Assembly (NCBI GenBank): GCA_015661715.1
Contig: DQVN01000081.1
Span: 1-5,067 of the forward strand
Source of the DNA: Sulfurivirga caldicuralii
GTDB taxonomy: Bacteria; Pseudomonadota; Gammaproteobacteria; Thiomicrospirales; Thiomicrospiraceae
Length of the DNA stretch: 5,067 nt
Direction: 5' to 3'
Shown: in pieces, positions 1 through 5,067 of the stretch
Numbering within the stretch: position 1 is the stretch's first letter
Layout: each line of letters opens with the position of its first letter
Position numbers and translations under genes: made by a program
Notes under the pieces: model-generated
What the model was told of the DNA's origin: nothing
Seen by the model: only the letters and a program-made list of their open reading frames with translations
Databases searched by the model: none

Positions 1-420
1 CACTTTGGCCACAAACAGCCAGATTACTGCAAAGACCACCCCCATCCAGCCATTCACACCAAACAGGACACCTAAAAAGGTGGCCACCCCTTTTCCACCG
101 CGGAAACCAAAAAAGAGAGGATACAGATGCCCGATAAAGGCGCCCATGCCCACCACAGCCAATTGCCAGCCTTCCACACCGACAGCCCGTGCCATAAGCA
201 CAGCCAGCAATCCTTTCAGCAAATCACCCAATAAGGTAATGGCTGCGGCCAGCTTGCCCTTTTCGCCTCCAATACGCAGTACATTGGTCGCCCCTGGATT
301 ACCGGAACCCGCTTCACGTGGATCCCCCAGCCCCATCAAACGACAGACGATAATGGCAGAGGAAACCGACCCCAACAGATATGCCAAGGCCAACATCCCC
401 CATTCCACTGGTGATAACAT
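1..420 (-). CDS. plsY: Glycerol-3-phosphate acyltransferase PlsY (acyl-phosphate dependent), N-terminal 140 residues, cut by window edge
   Basis: PlsY is an inner-membrane enzyme that transfers an acyl group from acyl-phosphate to the sn-1 position of glycerol-3-phosphate, giving lysophosphatidic acid, the first step of phospholipid synthesis. I translated the minus strand from the ATG at 420; the frame stays open to base 1. Family motifs are clear: LLGSVSSA (about residues 15-22) in the first membrane helix, GSGNPGATN (38-46), GDLLKG (65-70), and a glycine-rich [22 protein letters not shown] loop (97-114). Hydrophobic helices lie at about 5-28, 57-80, 84-103 and 114-138. Compared with the roughly 200-residue family, the last membrane segments and the third conserved motif lie off the window. 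The start is supported by a GGAGG sequence at 427-423, although it is only 2 bases from the ATG. The gene diverges from folB with 37 bases between the starts, a common gammaproteobacterial arrangement. The truncation is due to the window edge. Confidence 0.96.
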   Translation of the reverse strand, partial: MLSPVEWGMLALAYLLGSVSSAIIVCRLMGLGDPREAGSGNPGATNVLRIGGEKGKLAAAITLLGDLLKGLLAVLMARAVGVEGWQLAVVGMGAFIGHLYPLFFGFRGGKGVATFLGVLFGVNGWMGVVFAVIWLFVAKV

Positions 421-421
421 A

Positions 422-430
422 CCCTCCCCC
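422..430 (-). promoter_or_regulatory. Ribosome binding site of plsY (GGGGGAGGG)
   Basis: On the minus strand a purine run containing GGAGG ends two bases before the plsY ATG at 420. The spacing is shorter than usual, but no other in-frame ATG with a better site is visible nearby, so it supports this start. Confidence 0.5.
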
Positions 431-457
431 TATAGGCAGACATGACGAGATTCTATC

Positions 458-817
458 ATGCAGGACATGATTCTAATCGAAGGGCTAAAGGTCAAAGGGA
501 ATGTGGGCATTCTGCCGTGGGAAAAACAGGTGCCCCAGTTTTTACTCTTCGACTTGAAACTCTATCTACCCCTGCAAGGGGCTGGAGAGCAGGGAGACCT
601 GTCCTTGAGCGTGGACTATGCCGCTGTCACTGATGCAATTATCGCTTTGGTCAACCGTCAACATTATGACCTGATCGAAACCCTTGCGGAGCAAACCTGT
701 GCGCAGCTTTTTAACCAATTTGATCGGATTGAGCGTATCAAGCTGACTCTGCGCAAACCCGCTGCCATACGGGAGGCCCAAAGTGTTGGCTTACACATTG
801 TGCGTCATCGCCTCTAA
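458..817 (+). CDS. folB: Dihydroneopterin aldolase FolB
   Basis: FolB is a cytosolic folate-pathway enzyme that cleaves 7,8-dihydroneopterin to 6-hydroxymethyl-7,8-dihydropterin and glycolaldehyde, usually as an octamer of tunnelling-fold subunits. The 119-residue product has the normal family length and the expected catalytic landmarks: Glu22 in the GILPWE segment, Tyr54 in SVDYAAV, Glu74 in the LIETLAEQ helix (pterin anchor), and Lys100 in LRKPAAI. These positions fit a start at 458. The alternative ATG three codons later would shift them, and its AGGA is only one base from that ATG. No strong Shine-Dalgarno sequence precedes 458. The gene is divergent from plsY. Its stop lies only 8 bases from the stop of the convergent FliG-C-like operon, with no terminator between them. 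It appears intact. Confidence 0.96.
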   Translation: MQDMILIEGLKVKGNVGILPWEKQVPQFLLFDLKLYLPLQGAGEQGDLSLSVDYAAVTDAIIALVNRQHYDLIETLAEQTCAQLFNQFDRIERIKLTLRKPAAIREAQSVGLHIVRHRL

Positions 818-825
818 CCCCGTCA

Positions 826-1299
826 CTATACTTTTTGCTGCATTTGCGCTTCCAAAGCCTTTTGTTCTTGGGCTGCTTTTTTCAGCAAAGGAATAATCTG
901 TTCCATATAGATCACCGCCTGATGTTTGGTAATCCGGTTCAAACGGGCATAGTCCTCTTCAAACTGACGCCGATTGGTCTTGGACATATTGCGCAACACC
1001 TTACGGTAAAAGTAGTCGCCCTCTGACAAGCGCACCAGGGTTACTAGCTGCTCAGGTGTCAGCTGAGGCAAAACCTTTTGCAACACCCGATCATCCATAT
1101 GGGCCAACTTATTCGCCAGATCACGGAAGATAGTCAGTTTTTTCTCAATCGCCGCCCGTTCTGCTTCACCCGACATATTGAGTCGCTTTTCCACCACCTG
1201 CTGCAGCGTTTTAATCACTTCAGGCGACAAATGCAGCATCACCTGGCCAAAATCCAACCGGATTTCACCATTTTTGAGTTTATGAATCTCAATATCCAT
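826..1299 (-). CDS. FliG C-terminal-domain-like small protein A (157 aa), second gene of a tandem pair
   Basis: The function is unknown and the protein looks cytosolic, with no signal peptide or membrane segment. Residues 1-40 are a short predicted strand-rich segment with an amphipathic helix. From about 62 to 142 the sequence can be laid by eye on the FliG C-terminal domain: an LAHMDDRVLQKVL stretch (65-77) matches FliG VDDRSIQRLL, and VLRNMS (101-106) matches FliG FLRNMS, followed by an acidic EED (114-116) where FliG has RDD. The tail (about 137-157) is rich in Lys, Gln, Ala and Glu and may form a helix. FliG N-terminal and middle domains are absent (FliG is about 330 residues). The gene starts one base after the TGA of the upstream paralogue and has only a weak purine site, so translational coupling is likely. 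It converges on folB. No flagellar genes are visible nearby, so a role other than torque generation is inferred. Confidence 0.75.
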   Translation of the reverse strand: MDIEIHKLKNGEIRLDFGQVMLHLSPEVIKTLQQVVEKRLNMSGEAERAAIEKKLTIFRDLANKLAHMDDRVLQKVLPQLTPEQLVTLVRLSEGDYFYRKVLRNMSKTNRRQFEEDYARLNRITKHQAVIYMEQIIPLLKKAAQEQKALEAQMQQKV

Positions 1300-1300
1300 C

Positions 1301-1765
1301 TCAGATGTATTCCGTTACCTCTGTCTGAAACTCGATTTTGCCCTGCCCTTCTAACTCAAATGCGCGGCGCATAATCCGCTCAATACTGCGCTTAACCACC
1401 TCTTCATCCAAGGGCGCATCCTGCTCGAGATCCTGTTTAAGCTGTTTTGCCACCAATGGTCCCACATTCCGTAGAATCCGCGCCTTCAACACCTCATCAT
1501 CCAACACCCGAAGCAAATGGCCCAAGTCGCGGTCATCAATCTGACGCAACAGCAATTGCAGATCTTCATCTGACAAAAGCTTGAGCTTCTGGCTCAACTG
1601 CACAAACCCTTTAAGAAGATCATATCGCCCGCCTTCCTCCAAACTGACCGCCTGCTTCAATACAATATTGAGCAACTCCACCTGAAAATAATTCAACCGA
1701 ATGATGGCGCAGCCCGCCTCTACCCACCATTCATCTTCATGTACTTTTTTGATGCCTACTTTCAT
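1301..1765 (-). CDS. FliG C-terminal-domain-like small protein B (154 aa), first gene of a tandem pair
   Basis: This is a paralogue of the downstream gene by sequence pattern and length; its function is unknown. Residues 1-40 share the MxxxIxK...(G/E)...L...L layout of protein A. From about 62 to 146 it follows FliG-C almost without gaps: DLQLLLRQIDD (68-78), ARILRNVG (95-102) opposite FliG EKFLRNMS, AKQLKQDLE (106-114) opposite ADILRDDLA, and a final helix-turn ending GQGKIEF opposite FliG ETGEMVI. There is no signal peptide or membrane segment. I chose the ATG at 1765 over an in-frame ATG 14 codons upstream, because 1765 is preceded by AAAGGGGTG at normal spacing and gives an N-terminus (MKVGIKK) that aligns with protein A (MDIEIHK). 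Stop and next start are separated by one base. It could be named a FliG domain protein, but the fit covers only the C-terminal domain. Confidence 0.75.
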   Translation of the reverse strand: MKVGIKKVHEDEWWVEAGCAIIRLNYFQVELLNIVLKQAVSLEEGGRYDLLKGFVQLSQKLKLLSDEDLQLLLRQIDDRDLGHLLRVLDDEVLKARILRNVGPLVAKQLKQDLEQDAPLDEEVVKRSIERIMRRAFELEGQGKIEFQTEVTEYI

Positions 1766-1769
1766 GACA

Positions 1770-1778
1770 CACCCCTTT
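1770..1778 (-). promoter_or_regulatory. Ribosome binding site of FliG-C-like gene B
   Basis: AAAGGGGTG lies a few bases before the ATG at 1765. It decides the start of gene B in favour of 1765 rather than the longer open frame beginning at 1807. Confidence 0.6.
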
Positions 1779-1787
1779 AATCTTAGA

Positions 1788-1804
1788 GCAAGCAATACGC
1801 TTGC
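1788..1804. repeat. Inverted repeat GCAAGC-N5-GCTTGC in a divergent promoter region, possible operator
   Basis: Two perfect 6-base arms (1788-1793 and 1799-1804) are separated by AATAC. The repeat sits in the 60-base gap between the divergently transcribed FliG-C-like operon and the MidA-family methyltransferase gene. The size and symmetry fit a dimeric regulator site, but a 6-base palindrome can also occur by chance and I know no regulator with this exact site. Confidence 0.3.
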
Positions 1805-1825
1805 CAATATGCATAATACCGCAGC

Positions 1826-3004
1826 ATGAAAACGAAAATGAACCTACCAACCCCCTCACCAGACGAGCAAGTGCGTAGCAACGCGCTACTACAACGCATT
1901 CAAAACGCCATCCGCCAGTATGGTCCCATGCCCTTTGCAGAATACATGCAGCGGGTGCTCTACACCCCCAATTTAGGCTATTACGCCAGCGGTACACCCA
2001 AGCTCGGAGCAGAAGGTGATTTTGTCACTGCACCGGAACTTACTCCCCTATTCGGCCAGTGTATTGCACGCCAAATAGAACAGGTCCTTAATTCCCTGAA
2101 CGGCGGAAACATCCTGGAGTTTGGTGCAGGCTCCGGCAAATTAACCCGGGACATCCTATTGGCATTAGCCGAAGTGGATGCACTGCCAGAACGCTACCAA
2201 ATCATGGAGGTCAGCGCCCATCTAAAGTTGCATCAAAAAACGCTTCTCCAGCAAAGCCTGCCCTCAGCACTTTTCCAGCGCATAGAATGGTTAACCCATC
2301 TCCCTCAACCCGGCTGGCTGGGTATTGTGCTTGCCAATGAAGTATTGGATGCCATGCCAGTTGAACGGCTTTATCTAACCCCTGATGCGGCCTGGCGCAT
2401 GGGCGTGGGACTGGATGAAAACGACCAGCTCATTTGGGCGGAAATGCCCGTCGTAGACGCCGACCTCCAGCATATCATCAACGACCTGCGCAAACTAATT
2501 CAACCCACCTCTCTGGGCTATAAGGCAGAGGTAAACTTGAATATCCATCCCTGGCTGAACAGCATCAGCCACTTTATGGCTCGCGGTGTCGCACTGCTGA
2601 TTGATTATGGCTTTCCTCGGCAAGAGCTATACCAGCAAGCACGGCTCAATGGCACCCTACGCTGTTTCTACCATCACCACGTACATGACAATCCTTTTAT
2701 CTGGCCCGGCCTCCAAGATATCACCGCCCATGTGGATTTTACTGCTGTCGCTGAAGCCGGTTTCCAGGCGGGCTTCAAAGTTTCTGGCTTCACCACCCAA
2801 GCACACTTTCTAATGAGCACAGGATTACTGGAAGCCCTGCCCGCAAACTTGCCGATCACCGAACAGCTCAAACTTTCCCAACAAATTAAAACCCTAACCC
2901 TGCCAGAAGAAATGGGTGAGATTTTCAAAGTCATGGCCCTCAGTAAGACAATAGATCTTCCACTGATGGGCTTTCAACTGGCTGATTTAAGGCATTTACT
3001 TTAA
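1826..3004 (+). CDS. SAM-dependent methyltransferase, MidA/NDUFAF7 family (COG1565, DUF185)
   Basis: This is a class I SAM-dependent methyltransferase of the family whose mitochondrial member NDUFAF7/MidA methylates an arginine of the NDUFS2 subunit during complex I assembly. The bacterial substrate is not established. In 392 residues, the usual family length, the signature pieces appear in order: helical N-terminus with FAEYMQRVLYTPNLGYY (37-53), GDFVTAPELTPLFG (64-77), SAM-binding motif I LEFGAGSGKLTRD (97-109), the motif II acidic EVS (128-130), NEVLDAMPV (171-179), LIDYGFPR (258-265), and GLQDITAHVDF (295-305). I chose the start at 1826; an ATG four codons later is equally possible because neither has a clear ribosome binding site. 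The gene diverges from the FliG-C-like operon. The next downstream hairpin (3082-3112) has its U-tract on the other strand, so how this transcript ends is unclear. The sequence appears intact. Confidence 0.93.
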   Translation: MKTKMNLPTPSPDEQVRSNALLQRIQNAIRQYGPMPFAEYMQRVLYTPNLGYYASGTPKLGAEGDFVTAPELTPLFGQCIARQIEQVLNSLNGGNILEFGAGSGKLTRDILLALAEVDALPERYQIMEVSAHLKLHQKTLLQQSLPSALFQRIEWLTHLPQPGWLGIVLANEVLDAMPVERLYLTPDAAWRMGVGLDENDQLIWAEMPVVDADLQHIINDLRKLIQPTSLGYKAEVNLNIHPWLNSISHFMARGVALLIDYGFPRQELYQQARLNGTLRCFYHHHVHDNPFIWPGLQDITAHVDFTAVAEAGFQAGFKVSGFTTQAHFLMSTGLLEALPANLPITEQLKLSQQIKTLTLPEEMGEIFKVMALSKTIDLPLMGFQLADLRHLL

Positions 3005-3192
3005 GCTCACCCCGCAACCACAAGGCGGCAATGGCCATCCAATCTTTACCCTCTCCTTTCCCCGGGCAGGGCAAATAAAAAACCGGCTTAGGAGGCAAAG
3101 CCCTAAGCCGGTATATCAAGACAGACTATGCTGATCTTCTTTCGTTCTCAAAACCGCGCACTGCTTGCTCTCGAATAAAGCAGATATTCTTA
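3005..3192. other. Convergent intergenic region between the MidA-family gene and htpX
   Basis: This 188-base stretch separates two convergent stops. It contains the htpX terminator hairpin (3077-3112). The remaining bases on either side show no open frame of note and no further strong hairpin. Confidence 0.6.
3077..3112 (-). terminator. Rho-independent terminator of htpX
   Basis: The 11-base arms at 3082-3092 and 3102-3112 (ACCGGCTTAGG / CCTAAGCCGGT) pair perfectly around a 9-base loop. Read on the minus strand the stem is followed by a run of T (3082-3077, then TTT after one A). It lies about 80 bases after the htpX stop. On the plus strand no U-run follows, so it is primarily the htpX terminator, though the stem could also slow or protect the convergent transcript. 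Confidence 0.9.
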
Positions 3193-4119
3193 TCAGCTCA
3201 GACCCAACCCCAACTTCAACTGGCGCTCATCTGCCTGCATAAGGTATTCAATTCTCTTTTCAAGCGGCGGGTGGCTGGCAAACAACGCCATCAAGCCTTG
3301 AGAAATGGACTGATTGATACCAAATGCCGCCAACTGTTCCGGCAAGTGGGCAGGCTCATGAATACTCATCAACCGGCGCAGCGCCGCGATCATCTTGTCG
3401 CGACCCGCCAAGAAAGCCCCACCAGCATCTGCACGGAACTCTCGTTTGCGGCTGTACCACATGACAATCGTACTGGCCAAAATGCCAAACAGAATCTCGA
3501 AAATAAAGCTGGCCACATAAAAGCCAATGCCTGGCGCATCATCTTCATTACGCAGAATGACGCGATCAACAAAGTAACCGGCAATGCGGGCGAAGAAAAT
3601 GACAAAGGTGTTGACCACGCCTTGCAGCAACGCCATGGTAATCATGTCGCCATTGGCGATATGTGCCACCTCATGGGCCAGCACTGCCTCCACTTCATCC
3701 TGCGTCATATTTTCCAGCAGCCCGGTGGAGACAGCCACCAGCGCATTGTTACGGTTCCAGCCAGTGGCAAACGCATTGGGTGCCGGATCAGGATAAATGG
3801 CCACATCCGGATGCCCAATACCGGCTTTCTCCGCCAAACGATGCACCGTCTGAACCAACCAGGCTTCAGCGGAACTTTGCGGATGTTGCGGGTCAATAAC
3901 CTTTGCGCCGGTCATCTGCAAAGCCATCCATTTGGACAGGAATAAAGAAACCAACGAACCCGCAAAGCCAAACACGGCTGCAAAAACCAGTAGATTACCC
4001 AAATCCAGTCCATATTGCCCCACATAGCCCGACACGCCCAACACGCTTAGCGTGATAGAGGCCACGGCGATGACCGCAATGTTTGTCAGGAGAAACAGAA
4101 AAATCCCCTTCATGCTCAT
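3193..4119 (-). CDS. htpX: Membrane-bound zinc metalloprotease HtpX
   Basis: HtpX is an M48-family inner-membrane protease that degrades misfolded membrane proteins, acting alongside FtsH in E. coli. The 308-residue product shows two N-terminal membrane helices (about 5-28 and 40-62), the conserved FLSKWMALQMTGA segment (60-72), and the catalytic zinc motif HEVAH (149-153) with Glu150 as general base. The third zinc ligand is Glu227 in the SRKREFRAD segment. Further hydrophobic segments lie at about 163-188 and 198-221, and a C-terminal SHPPLEKRIEYL motif is present. All catalytic residues are intact. The start at 4119 has an AAGGAGT site six bases upstream; a second ATG two codons later is a less well spaced alternative. 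A probable sigma70 promoter lies about 35 bases further upstream, and a terminator follows the gene, so it is probably a single-gene transcript. E. coli htpX is induced by heat and envelope stress; no clear sigma32 or CpxR site was identified here. Confidence 0.97.
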   Translation of the reverse strand: MSMKGIFLFLLTNIAVIAVASITLSVLGVSGYVGQYGLDLGNLLVFAAVFGFAGSLVSLFLSKWMALQMTGAKVIDPQHPQSSAEAWLVQTVHRLAEKAGIGHPDVAIYPDPAPNAFATGWNRNNALVAVSTGLLENMTQDEVEAVLAHEVAHIANGDMITMALLQGVVNTFVIFFARIAGYFVDRVILRNEDDAPGIGFYVASFIFEILFGILASTIVMWYSRKREFRADAGGAFLAGRDKMIAALRRLMSIHEPAHLPEQLAAFGINQSISQGLMALFASHPPLEKRIEYLMQADERQLKLGLGLS

Positions 4120-4124
4120 TACAT

Positions 4125-4132
4125 ACTCCTTT
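4125..4132 (-). promoter_or_regulatory. Ribosome binding site of htpX (AAAGGAGT)
   Basis: A near-perfect Shine-Dalgarno sequence with GGAG six bases before the ATG at 4119 fixes the htpX start. Confidence 0.85.
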
Positions 4133-4152
4133 GGTGATTGGTCATTGCCCTA

Positions 4153-4180
4153 AATATAAAGATTTTTTATAACAAATCAA
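4153..4180 (-). promoter_or_regulatory. Putative sigma70 promoter of htpX
   Basis: On the minus strand TTGATT (4180-4175) and TATATT (4158-4153) are separated by 16 bases in an A/T-rich stretch. The predicted start, near 4146, would leave a leader of about 25-30 bases containing the ribosome binding site. The element follows directly after the upstream terminator (4207-4236), which supports an independent htpX promoter. CTTGATT slightly resembles a sigma32 -35 element, but no matching CCCAT-type -10 is present. Confidence 0.5.
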
Positions 4181-4206
4181 GAGAAAAGGTAGAGAAGCAA
4201 CCAATG

Positions 4207-4236
4207 AAAAAAACCCGACATGAAACTCATGCCGGG
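4207..4236 (-). terminator. Rho-independent terminator upstream of htpX, end of the putative small RNA
   Basis: On the minus strand CCCGGCATGA and TCATGTCGGG form a 10-base stem with one G-U pair and a 3-base loop, followed immediately by seven T (4213-4207). The wobble pair exists only in the minus-strand transcript (A-C mismatch on the plus strand), which confirms the orientation. It ends either the short transcript from the promoter at 4311-4339 or read-through from the Nif3-like gene. Confidence 0.9.
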
Positions 4237-4304
4237 CGCCTTTCCATTCGGACGAACGAAAGTTCAAACAAAGCTCTTCAAGAGGAGGTCACTGTTGCCA
4301 GTGA
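4207..4304 (-). ncRNA. Putative small RNA (about 98 nt) with its own promoter and terminator
   Basis: A near-consensus promoter (4311-4339) and an intrinsic terminator (4207-4236) enclose about 98 bases with no plausible reading frame. The predicted RNA folds in modules. A 5' hairpin CACTG-GCAA-CAGTG (4303-4290) has a GNRA tetraloop. A C-rich CCTCCTC stretch (4288-4282) overlaps a weak CTCT/AGAG stem (4284-4274). A longer hairpin (4262-4240) has about nine pairs, one bulged G and a GTCC loop. The terminator hairpin comes last. The sequence does not match 6S, 4.5S/SRP or tmRNA as I know them. The alternative is that this is an attenuated leader of htpX, whose start codon lies 88 bases beyond the T-run. 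The 5' end is approximate. Confidence 0.55.
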
Positions 4305-4310
4305 AATTGC

Positions 4311-4339
4311 AGTATAAGATAAGTTTTTCATGATATCAA
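4311..4339 (-). promoter_or_regulatory. Strong sigma70-type promoter of the putative small RNA
   Basis: On the minus strand TTGATA (4339-4334) and TATACT (4316-4311) are separated by exactly 17 bases; each hexamer matches five of six consensus bases. It is the best promoter-like sequence I see in the window. Transcription would start near 4304, just before a GNRA-capped hairpin. Confidence 0.65.
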
Positions 4340-4716
4340 GCTCTTATGAAATACCTTTCTTTTACAAACAGGGGCTTATGCGCTCATTGACCTTTAACCA
4401 ACTAGTTACACCAGAGACGCAGGATAATGATAGTCTTTGCCACCATGCTCATGCCGGTCTGATGAAACCAAATTGTGGGGAGGTATTTTAGACGCCCACA
4501 GAACGACCCCACCCGTGATGAATGCATTTCAGTCGCAGCAAAACTACGTTGCATAAAGCGCCAATAAGCTTGCAAAAAGCCGCAAGGATCACAAGAGCAG
4601 ATGGGCAGCAACCAAAGCACCTCCAGCCAAAAACCACTGGAAAGCAGCTACAAGACTCTGTCGAGAAAGCATTGATTGCACACACACCACCACTTTAATG
4701 CAATCTACGGGTTAGA
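4340..4716. other. Gene-poor stretch between the small-RNA unit and the Nif3-like gene
   Basis: About 377 bases lack a convincing gene. Minus-strand open frames here (4402-4620 and 4488-4685) overlap one another, lack ribosome binding sites and have unusual Cys/Trp/Phe-rich composition; I do not recognise either. A very short minus-strand frame (4672-4589, 27 residues, starting MLSRQSLVAAFQWFLAGG) is hydrophobic enough for one membrane helix but also lacks a clear ribosome binding site. The stretch may be the long 3' untranslated region of the Nif3-like transcript, or decayed former coding DNA. Confidence 0.5.
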
Positions 4717-5028
4717 TTAGATAGCCTCCAGTCTCAACACATCATAGGCGGGTGTCTCATAGGGATGCGCCGCTTTCATCGCCTGCACCACAGCGTGAAT
4801 GACTTCATCTTCACACACCATCTCAACCTTGTACTCCACCACCTGCTGGACCTGATCGACCTGCCCTATAAAAGGGTCCGCGCCTTTAAGGGGGCGAAAC
4901 TGTCCCGTTCCCTTAACCTGCCAACTGCATCGATCATATTGACCAATACGGCCAGCACCTGCGGCAAACATGGCCGCCTTAACCACTTCCAGATGACTTT
5001 CCGGCACAAAAAATGCAATCTTATACAT
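4717..5028 (-). CDS. Stand-alone Nif3/YqfO insertion-domain protein (COG3323-type, 103 aa)
   Basis: This small cytosolic protein corresponds to the CutA1/PII-like domain that is inserted in longer YqfO/Nif3 proteins; many gammaproteobacteria carry it as a separate gene of about this length. It has no assigned biochemical role. Family hallmarks are MYKIAFFVPESHLE at the N-terminus, AGAGRIGQYDRCSWQ (about 23-37), GQFRPLKGADPFIG (about 42-55), and a C-terminal AAHPYETPAYDV (about 87-98). The Nif3 metal-site domains are absent, as usual for the short form. The start at 5028 gives the standard MYK N-terminus. GGAG abuts the ATG with no spacer, and a more distant GGGGG lies about 13 bases upstream, so initiation signals are weak. 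No terminator follows closely; the next one on this strand is at 4207-4236, about 480 bases on. Confidence 0.88.
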   Translation of the reverse strand: MYKIAFFVPESHLEVVKAAMFAAGAGRIGQYDRCSWQVKGTGQFRPLKGADPFIGQVDQVQQVVEYKVEMVCEDEVIHAVVQAMKAAHPYETPAYDVLRLEAI

Positions 5029-5067
5029 CTCCGCTACAATACCCCCTTGTTGTGCAATCTATCAAGG

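Noticed and set aside
5..445. Plus-strand open frame of 146 codons opposite plsY
   Set aside because: Pro/Thr/Ser-rich shadow of plsY; the minus strand carries all PlsY motifs.
1766..1807. Upstream in-frame ATG at 1807 extending FliG-C-like protein B by 14 residues
   Set aside because: It lacks a ribosome binding site and the extra residues have no counterpart in protein A; the ATG at 1765 has a good site and a matching N-terminus.
1780..1807. TTGGCA-16-TAAGAT as promoter of the FliG-C-like operon (minus strand)
   Set aside because: The -10 element matches poorly and the predicted start would fall inside the ribosome binding site, removing part of it.
3271..3945. Plus-strand 224-codon open frame inside htpX
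   Set aside because: It is antisense to a fully conserved htpX, and its composition fits a shadow frame.
4207..4304. Identity as 6S, SRP or tmRNA
   Set aside because: None of the characteristic sequences (long 6S bulged stem, SRP GGAA tetraloop domain, tmRNA tRNA-like ends) is visible.
4702..4718. AATCTA/TAGATT hairpin at the end of the Nif3-like gene as its terminator
   Set aside because: The stem has only six mostly A/T pairs, overlaps the stop codon and has no T-run.
5036..5065. TTGATA-18-TATTGT as promoter of the Nif3-like gene (minus strand)
   Set aside because: The -10 is weak, and transcription would start almost at the ATG, leaving no leader; the real promoter may lie outside the window.

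Overview
The window looks like chromosomal core-genome DNA of a gammaproteobacterium with moderate GC content. The evidence is the divergent plsY-folB pair (a common gammaproteobacterial arrangement), an HtpX very close to the enterobacterial form, and a short stand-alone protein of the Nif3/YqfO-insertion family that is typical of this class. I cannot name a genus. No mobile element, CRISPR array, tRNA or rRNA is visible.

Layout. Bases 1-420 (minus strand) hold the first 140 codons of plsY, cut off by the window edge. The complete folB (458-817, plus strand) diverges from it. Convergent with folB, 8 bases away, is a two-gene minus-strand operon (1765 to 826). It encodes two related small proteins of 154 and 157 residues whose C-terminal halves resemble the C-terminal domain of the flagellar switch protein FliG, but which lie outside any flagellar cluster. 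Divergent from them is a 392-residue MidA/NDUFAF7-type SAM-dependent methyltransferase (1826-3004, plus strand). The 60-base gap between the two units contains a GCAAGC-N5-GCTTGC inverted repeat.

The membrane protease gene htpX follows on the minus strand (4119-3193). It has a strong ribosome binding site and a convincing intrinsic terminator. Upstream of htpX is a compact unit consisting of a near-consensus sigma70 promoter (TTGATA-17-TATACT), about 100 bases that can fold, and a second intrinsic terminator. It reads as a small RNA gene, or alternatively as an attenuated leader of htpX. A roughly 380-base stretch with no convincing gene separates this from a 103-residue Nif3-like protein gene (5028-4717, minus strand).

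The genes cover housekeeping functions: phospholipid synthesis (PlsY), folate synthesis (FolB), membrane protein quality control (HtpX), and possibly respiratory-complex assembly (MidA family). The two parts that are not routine are the tandem FliG-C-like proteins and the putative small RNA.
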